Shown here: positions 57,241-64,000 of the stretch, piece by piece | Position numbering within the stretch: the first letter of the stretch is position 1 | Layout of the letters: each line of letters opens with the position of its first letter | Made by a program: the position numbers and the translations under genes | Notes under the pieces: model-generated | The model's input: only the letters and a program-made list of their open reading frames with translations | Told to the model about the DNA's origin: nothing | The model's database searches: none | Source of the DNA: Helianthus annuus | Lineage: Eukaryota; Streptophyta; Magnoliopsida; Asterales; Asteraceae | Reading direction: 5' to 3' | NCBI RefSeq assembly: GCF_002127325.2 | Contig: NC_035438.2 | Coordinates: forward strand, 88,908,385 to 88,972,384 | Length of the DNA stretch: 64,000 nucleotides

Positions 57241-60200
57241 TGTCACACCCCGACCACATAAAACAACAAAATGTGGCGGAAACTTTGGGGAGTGTTGTAA
57301 CAGAATCATTGTTTCACAACCATGGAATAAATAATTTCATTTTATTGAATCATTGAATTCATTGTTCTATTACAAATCAGATAAATTCAAATATTGTCTT
57401 TCAAATTTTAAAGTCGCTAAGGCACGAGTCCATCCTAAGTGTAGCATGTATCAACAATCATCACATAGCAGCTCCTAAAACATGTGCAAAAATAGGTACG
57501 TCAGCATAAAAATGTCTGTGAGATACATAGGTTTTATTGTAATTAGGATTCATGACTTATAATTTTGAAGAAAAGGTTTAATAAAAGTAGTCATCGTCCT
57601 TGTAAAAGGTTTTCTTTTATAAATCATACTAAAATTTATTAGAACTCAGTTGATATAACATAATAATACGTAGGTAATTAAATAAAAAGAATTTGTATAA
57701 AGTATATTGTTTATAAAACAATATTTGGATAAAAAGGTTTATAGTATATATATAAAATATACTTTGGTTTTAAGAAAGTCGAATAAGTAATATATTAAAA
57801 TATATTTCAGTTCCAAAATCGTTAAACATATAGTACATTAAATATACTTTAGTTGTCAAAATAATAGTTTTCAGTAGTTTATCAAAAGTATACTTTGGAT
57901 TTATAAATAACATATTAAACTATGTTTTGGTTTCATAAATAACATATCAAAATATGCTTTGGGTTTTACAAATAACATATTAAACTATGTTTTGGGTTTT
58001 ATAAATAACATATCAAAATATGCTTTGGGTTTTATAAATAACATATCAAAATATGCTTTGGGTTTTATAAATAACATATTAAACTATGTTTTGGTTATTA
58101 ACAAAATATATATGTTGGTTTTGAACAATACCACACATGAGAGTATATCAAACTATACTTTTGGGAGTATATCAAAATATACAATAAAAGTGTGATTTAA
58201 GAATTCATTCAGACCTAGTGCATCAAACTACACCTTTGAGACTATAGGAATACCATGAAGGCAATCCCTATTTGGATGGGGAAATAAATTGGTTTCAGAC
58301 ATTCCTTGACAACAGGAATGGGGTGTCAAATCCTATAGCGCTATATCATACTACCAACCAGTCTGGTGAACAAAAATAAGTACTATTCTAACAATTAATT
58401 TTATAATCTTTGAAAAATTAGTGTTTAAACCATAAATAATCATTTAGTTTGTCAAAAGATAAGTATTAACATGTATAATCAATTATACTTTGACATCATG
58501 AAAATAATAGATAGGTACACATGCTTCACCCCAAAACAGTTGAAAAACAGTAAAAGAGGGGACTATGTACTCACTTGAGAGTGCTTAGAAGTCTTGAACA
58601 ACTACCAAGCATGCTAGAGGAGTCCCGGAAATCGAACGGCACCTAATATAGGTAACTACATAAATAACCGGACCTAATTCAGAAGATCGGATAGGATAAG
58701 GTCTCGTAAACCAAATGAGTGTGGGAACTCATATGATATGGTTTAACAAGGCCTACATACTAAAAGGAAACCTAACCTAAGTGCTTACGACCCATTACGA
58801 CCCATTTAGGTAGCTTACGCTACTTTAACGCGTCGTTCGCGTAAAACGCGTTCGGACCGCCTAACTAGTCCTACGACAAGTATCATATGCCCTAACATGT
58901 TTAATTATTTGGTATAATCATTTAAATGACAAAAGTTTGGGTTACATATGCTTAAATATCAATTATGCATGAAAAGGGCATTTTGGTCATTTTCCTAAGG
59001 CATATAAACTACTTATCATACAGTTACTTAAACGAAGCGACCATAAGGTATAACCTCGGAAGGTTATTCCCTATACAACTATGGTCACCTAAAGTGTTTG
59101 GTCGGATCCTTAAGATTCACCAAACGGGTCGGGTTCGAAAGCATAAGCGATTGTTTAGATCGCTTACTTTACGACCCTACATAAGCACTAATCTAAAAGT
59201 GACGAGCTAAACATATTTAAAACATGTTTAACAAAGTTTGAAAACAAGTTGGATATCAAAACAAACGGTTTTGATACCTAAGAGTAGTTTGGTTACAAAA
59301 TACGCATAAACACGCATTTTGGCCGAAACTACGACTCGTCACTACACCTAATCAACGTGGTAATCAGTAGGCATAGTCACTAGGGACTATAACCATCGTG
59401 ATTACGCTCACGTTGCGAAGTCCAAACAAACTTCGTGTTGACCAAAGACTGGTCAAAGCAGAAAGTCAAACAAAGTTTGACTTTCACGATAAAAACGCGT
59501 AAAAGAACAAAGGAATACTTACAAAGGGTCCAAGCAAGCAAATCTTGATCCAAATAGCTCAGGTATGAAGCAAAGGCTTCAACTTAGAGCACATTAGATC
59601 AGATTTGTGTGGAACAAGTGCATAGGGGGTTGGGTATTTATAGATTTCTTAGAACTGTTAGGATCGTTTCTTGAAATCCAAGCTTCAATCTCAACCATCC
59701 ACTTGGGCACATGGTATATAATACAAGGGGCACTCAAACACCAGCCCATAGAATAAAAAATCAGAGATTAAAACCATGGGAATAGGTGGGAAAGGCCAGA
59801 TTCAATGTTTCTGCATTTTTGCTGGTCTGGGAGGTCCTTACGGACCGTATGGGTTAGTGCTTACGGTCCGTAAGCCTTGTGCAGGTCAGCAAGTTTCAAA
59901 AATGGAAGTTTTAGTCCCTGAAGCCCCAAACTTGGTTTTTGATGCATTTTTTACACGTTTAAGCCCCGTTAACCACATTTCAAATCTTTAAAATGAAGCT
60001 AAAGTATAGGGAACTTGAAATGTGCTCAAAAATATCCCGGATGTCGGCTCGTTTGGTCGTACGGTTGCGTTGTTCGGTAAATTACTACGGAAGTCGTAAC
60101 GGACGCAAAAACGATCCAAATTGCGCGACGAATGGATTTTTATCATGCCAAACACTAAAATAAAATATTTTAATGCTTACATAAATTTTTGGGTGTCCGG

Positions 60201-60723
60201 ATGTATTCAGAACGTAAGTTATGCGCGAAAATGCAAACTTATGCACTTTTTGGTGCTTTTAGTCCCTGAATGACCAAAAGTTTATTTTTGCGCACCAAAC
60301 ACCTCAAAGCCTATTTCTAAGCTATGTAAAGGATATTTAGTGCATATTTAACTTATGATAAAGTTTCGGAATGTTCCTTACTATAAAAATCGGTATAGTT
60401 TTGCAGTTTGACACAATTAGTCCCTGCGATCGAACGAACTTGATTTTAACATACCAAACCATCCAAAACTTATTTCTAAGTTATGTAAAGGTTATTTAAG
60501 GTATGTTAAACCTATTTCACTATTCTGGAGTGTTTGTTGCATTAAACTGGATATATTTACGCATCAATGCGCGTATAACCTTCCAGAAAGCGATTTAAAG
60601 ATTAAAATCGAAAAGAATTGATATGTGCAAACGATACATATATCTATACAAATCCCAAGTATGAAATACAATATTTCATTGGTTTGGTATTTGTTTGATG
60701 GTTGAAGTGACACAGGTGTCACA
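57241..60723 (-). repeat. 3' LTR of element I
   Basis: 3483 bp, TGTCACACCCCGACC to GACACAGGTGTCACA. Tandem repeat at 57880-58100; minus-strand TATAAATA at 59635-59642; upstream palindromes 59837-59851 and 59860-59874 (CTTACGG-T-CCGTAAG) that are inverted copies of each other. Confidence 0.88.
57880..58100. repeat. Tandem repeat of about 36 bp in the I LTR
   Basis: Six or so units of TTTATAAATAACATAT plus a variable half (CAAAATATGCTTTGGG or TAAACTATGTTTTGGG). The open frame across it simply reflects the repeat. The copy in the other LTR is at 63590-63785. Confidence 0.85.
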
Positions 60724-61879
60724 GTCTCCCCTACTTTAGGAAATTTCGTCTCGAAATTTAATTTTAGGAGAAACTTGTGAAGACAACTATGTTGGTTTCG
60801 CTTTCGAAAAAAATCCCTCGAACCCTAAGTAAAACTCCGGGCCATGTTAGGATTCTTAGCCAAATTGCCAACTATAAATGTGAAGTCCTTGTAGTAACAA
60901 AACATGGAGTTTCGAACTACGGACAGAAGAACGTTTCTTATGAAGACTTATCATAGGAAACTTGGTGTGTGTGTGAAATCAATGTTGGAGAGTGAAATAA
61001 TATCGGTTAAGGTCCAGGACTTCTAGTAACTTAAATAACGCTACGTTCGCAATGTAATAAGGAACACTTATATATAGGAAGTACCAGCGGTGTATCCACC
61101 ATGCCCTTTCTACATTGCTGTCGTATCGTTATTCTTGTCACTATAGGTCTTAGCACATGACAAAACTTGCTATGGTATCTGTGCACTGAATTCCATAGTT
61201 ATGTATGCATCCATAATTACGTAATTCCTTGCACAGTCCAAACAGTTTATTTCATAATGCGTAGGGGAAAAGTCAATTGAATAACATGAAGTGATTTGAC
61301 TAGACCAGCAAAGGATCTTTTTAACTAGATCAACGAACGATCTTTTTAACTAGATCAACACATGATCTTCTTAACTAGACCGTTGTATAATCTTCTTAAA
61401 TAGACCACTTAAAGGGATCTTTTCAATTATATAATCACATGATATTCCTAACTAGATTTTCAAATCAATCTGTTTAACTAGACCACTCATGGAGTCCAAT
61501 TATAGAATAGTACTTTATAACCCAAGGGACTTTAACTACAACGTAGAAGTCCATTAAGGATTTAAAACAGTACCTTTGGATATCCCATTATGAATCCCTC
61601 ATATGAGATATGGAAGATTTTATGAGGATTTGGATGGATCACATAAAAACACAAAACATATAAGAAAACACATAAGCACATAATCACATAATTAGTTAAT
61701 TTGATCTTTACTTTGTTATCTTTAGTCACGGGTTTTTAAAGCACATCAGGAATCCAATCCGTGGATTTCATTTGGCACTTTAAACATAAGAATCTAACTA
61801 TGAAGATAGAAAGATCTTAATAAGAATTCGGCTTTGTCCTTATTGAATCGTAATGTACGTATTAAGGCATATGAATAAT
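60724..61879 (-). other. 3' internal region of element I
   Basis: Begins with the polypurine tract (minus strand AAGTAGGGGAGAC next to the LTR) and the AATTTCGAGACGAAATT palindrome (about 60739-60757). A trace of the pol end may lie near 60810-60850 (minus strand AACATGGCCCGGAG). The rest holds no gene. 61030-61110 resembles LTR sequence of C (24030-24095), and 61296-61500 is a short tandem repeat with GATCTTTTTAACTAGA units. Confidence 0.55.
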
Positions 61880-62327
61880 TCAATTAAGGGCTCCAATTTG
61901 AGCGATAATTATCCACAGAAAGATCCTATTTTGGATTTTGGAATTTGTGTAACGAGAGGTGTTTCGAAACCTTGCACTAAACGTGCTTAAGTCGACACAC
62001 AAAGTAGAAAGTTCATGTGGTTGAGGTACTAGATATGCCAAGGTGACATATGAAGCAGAATTTGAAGGTTGAGCTGCAGCATGATTTGTAACAGCTTTGC
62101 TTTGGATTGCAAAGCGGCACATGTTAATCAAATGTCTCCATCGTCCATCGTGGGTACATTTGAAACAGGGTATCTGATTCGGATGATGACGGTTGCATTG
62201 ATTCCACCAAAAAGCAGTTCCCTTGTACGGCTTCATCCCTGAGGCGAGTCATGGCGATAGCTAAATCAACGGTCTTCTGGAGTACGATGCCTATTTGTTG
62301 GGCAATTGAAGCACCTAGTTCGGACAT
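61880..62327 (-). pseudogene. Gag remnant of element I
   Basis: ATG at 62327 (MSELGASIAQQIG) reads to about 62150 (SSSESDTLF). A shifted frame (62236-61880) then carries a zinc-knuckle-like CNRHHPNQIPCFKC. The capsid core normally between these parts is missing. Same structure as in C (22445-22856). Confidence 0.6.
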
Positions 62328-62926
62328 TGTTGTTGCGATGAAGAGACATCATGAAGGTAATGAAAGATATGAGAGGAAACAAGTGAAATGATATCGAATA
62401 ATCAAAACAGAATGACAACGCATAGAAATTGCGATCATTTGTTTGTTACCTAAGGCAAACAAATGAGACGGTAACTAATCAAAGTAAATAGGTCAATATA
62501 ATGTATCGCGAAGACATGCTCGCTTATAAGTGGACACTCACCCCAAGAGTTCCCAGGTAAGAGTGACTGGTCCGATACTGCGGATTTGTACGAACACTCT
62601 AGCCTTAGACAAAAGACCCAGGGTACAGGCACCCACCCTTCCAGTTTGCACGTGTTCACATTATTTAGACCAAACTTTGACGAGATTTTGAAAACTTCGA
62701 AGGTTCAAAACCATATATAAATCATCCTAGAACAGATGATTAGTTTTCAAAGCGGATTTGAAATTTGTGTCCTTATTGTGGTTGTCACCTAAGGATAAGT
62801 GACGGTATTGTTTTAAGACTAAACACAAGATAACTTGTGTTAGGGTCCTAGAAAGGTTATAATCTAGGTCAAAGCATTACTAATAACCTAATTCCCTATA
62901 TCTATTGGCTCTGATACCAACTTTTC
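62328..62926 (-). other. Leader and primer binding site of element I
   Basis: Non-coding. Minus-strand TGGTATCAGAGCC at 62907-62919 primes on initiator Met tRNA, 7 bases from the LTR. Highly similar to 22857-23474. Confidence 0.75.
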
Positions 62927-64000
62927 TGTCACACCCCGACCACGTAAACCAACAAAACATGGCGGAAACGTCGGGGAGTGTTGTAACAGAATCATTGTTT
63001 CACAACCATGGAATAAATAATTTCGTTTTATTGAATCATTGAATTCATTGTTCTATTACAAATCAGATAAATGCAAATATTGTCTTTCAAATTTTAAAGT
63101 CGCTAAGGCACGAGTCCATCCTAAGCGTAGCATGTATCAACAATCATCACATAGCAGCACCTGAAACATGTGTAAAAATAGGTACGTCAGCATAAAAATG
63201 CCTGTGAGATACATAGGTTTTATTGTAATTAGGATTCATGACTTATAAGTTTGAAGAAAAGGTTTAATAAAAGTAGTCATGATCCTTGTAAAGGGTTTTC
63301 TTTTATAAATCATACTAAAATTTATAAGAAATCAGTTGATATAAAATAATAATACGTAGGTAATTAAATAAAAAGAATTTGTATAAAGTATATTGTTTAT
63401 AAAACAATATTTTGATAAAAAGCTTTATAGTATATATAAAAAAATATACTTTGGTTTTAAGAAAGTCGAATAAGTAATATATTAAAATATATTTCAATTC
63501 CAAAATCGTTAAACAGATAGTACATTAAATATACTTTAGTTGTCAAAATAATAGTTTTCAGTAGTATATCAAAAGTATACTTTGGATTTATAAATAACAT
63601 ATTAAACTATGTTTTGGTTTCATAAATAACATATCAAAATATGCTTTGGGTTTTACAAATAACATATTAAACAATGTTTTGGGTTTTATAAATAACATAT
63701 CAAAATATGCTTTGGGTTTTATAAATAACATATCAAAATATGCTTTGGGTTTTATAAATAACATGTTAAACTATGTTTTGGTTATTAACAAAATATATAT
63801 GTTGGTTTTGTACAATACCACTCATGAGAGTATATCAAACTATACTTTTGGGAGTATATCAAAATATACAATAAAAGTGTAAATTACGACGGAAGTCGTA
63901 ACGGACGCAAAAACGATCCAAATTGCGCGACGAATGGATTTTTATCATGCCAAACACTAAAATAAAATATTTTAATGCTTATATAAATTTTTGGGTGTCC
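62927..64000 (-). repeat. 5' LTR of element I (partial, internally deleted)
   Basis: Follows 57241-58192 closely up to about 63882, then jumps to sequence matching 60077 onward. About 1.88 kb, including the TATA/palindrome promoter region, is absent. The window ends inside this LTR. Confidence 0.85.

Larger units (their letters stand above)
57241..64000 (-). mobile_element. Element I: non-autonomous gypsy-type element related to C
   Basis: 3' LTR (57241-60723), only 2.2 kb of internal sequence, primer site (62907-62919) and a 5' LTR starting at 62927 that runs out of the window. No protease, reverse transcriptase or integrase is present, so movement would need enzymes from a relative. The two LTRs differ by several percent by eye and by a deletion of about 1.88 kb in the 5' LTR. 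Confidence 0.85.

Noticed and set aside
57880..58195. Repeat protein with GFINNISKYAL units
   Set aside because: The frame is just a 36-bp A/T-rich tandem repeat inside an LTR; no start context or family.

Overview
The window looks like plant nuclear intergenic DNA from a large, repeat-rich eudicot genome. Asteraceae (daisy family) is my best guess, because the accessory ORFs and the 'TGTCACACCCC' LTR families resemble those I know from lettuce, sunflower and Tanacetum relatives; that is recall, not a search. I see no host gene, tRNA, rRNA or CRISPR. Essentially all 64 kb is long-terminal-repeat (LTR) retrotransposons inserted into one another.

Layout, using labels of my own. A (1-22444, + strand) is a Ty3/gypsy chromovirus of Tekay/Del type; its 5' LTR is cut by the window start. 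It carries an accessory ORF before gag, and its gag-pol is broken by two stops. B (4927-14756, - strand) is a complete Tekay-type element inside A, with 5-bp target duplications TTATA and an open gag-pol. A itself sits in C (- strand), a gypsy element seen as a gag remnant (22445-22856), leader, and a 4.5-kb LTR (23475-27968) that holds an unclassified insert J (about 26005-27190). C sits in the 3' LTR of D (27969-52326, - strand), an old, decayed Ty1/copia Sirevirus with a large extra 3' ORF. E (36397-46048, - strand) is a second complete Tekay-type element with duplications GAGTG, inserted in the integrase/RT linker of D. To the right are F, a copia gag fragment (52327-52875); G, a truncated gypsy LTR (52876-54352); H, the 3' end of another Sirevirus (54353-57240); and I, a non-autonomous gypsy element related to C (57241 to beyond 64000).

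Insertion order from nesting is F, then D, then C, then A, then B, with E also later than D. By-eye LTR differences agree: D about 8 in 279 bp, A about 10 in 2.5 kb, B about 5 in 2410 bp, E about 2 in 2267 bp. B and E look young and coding-competent.

Five observations are the most unusual. (1) The A leader has a tandem array of eight good hairpins whose stems vary by paired (compensatory) changes. (2) A short intron near the start of gag is shared by B and E and absent from A. (3) Perfect or near-perfect palindromes lie next to the TATA box in seven promoter-like regions of unrelated families. (4) One of these regions lies inside D, where it could drive the extra 3' ORF. (5) About 1 kb of non-coding sequence is conserved between D and H although the genes around it are not.
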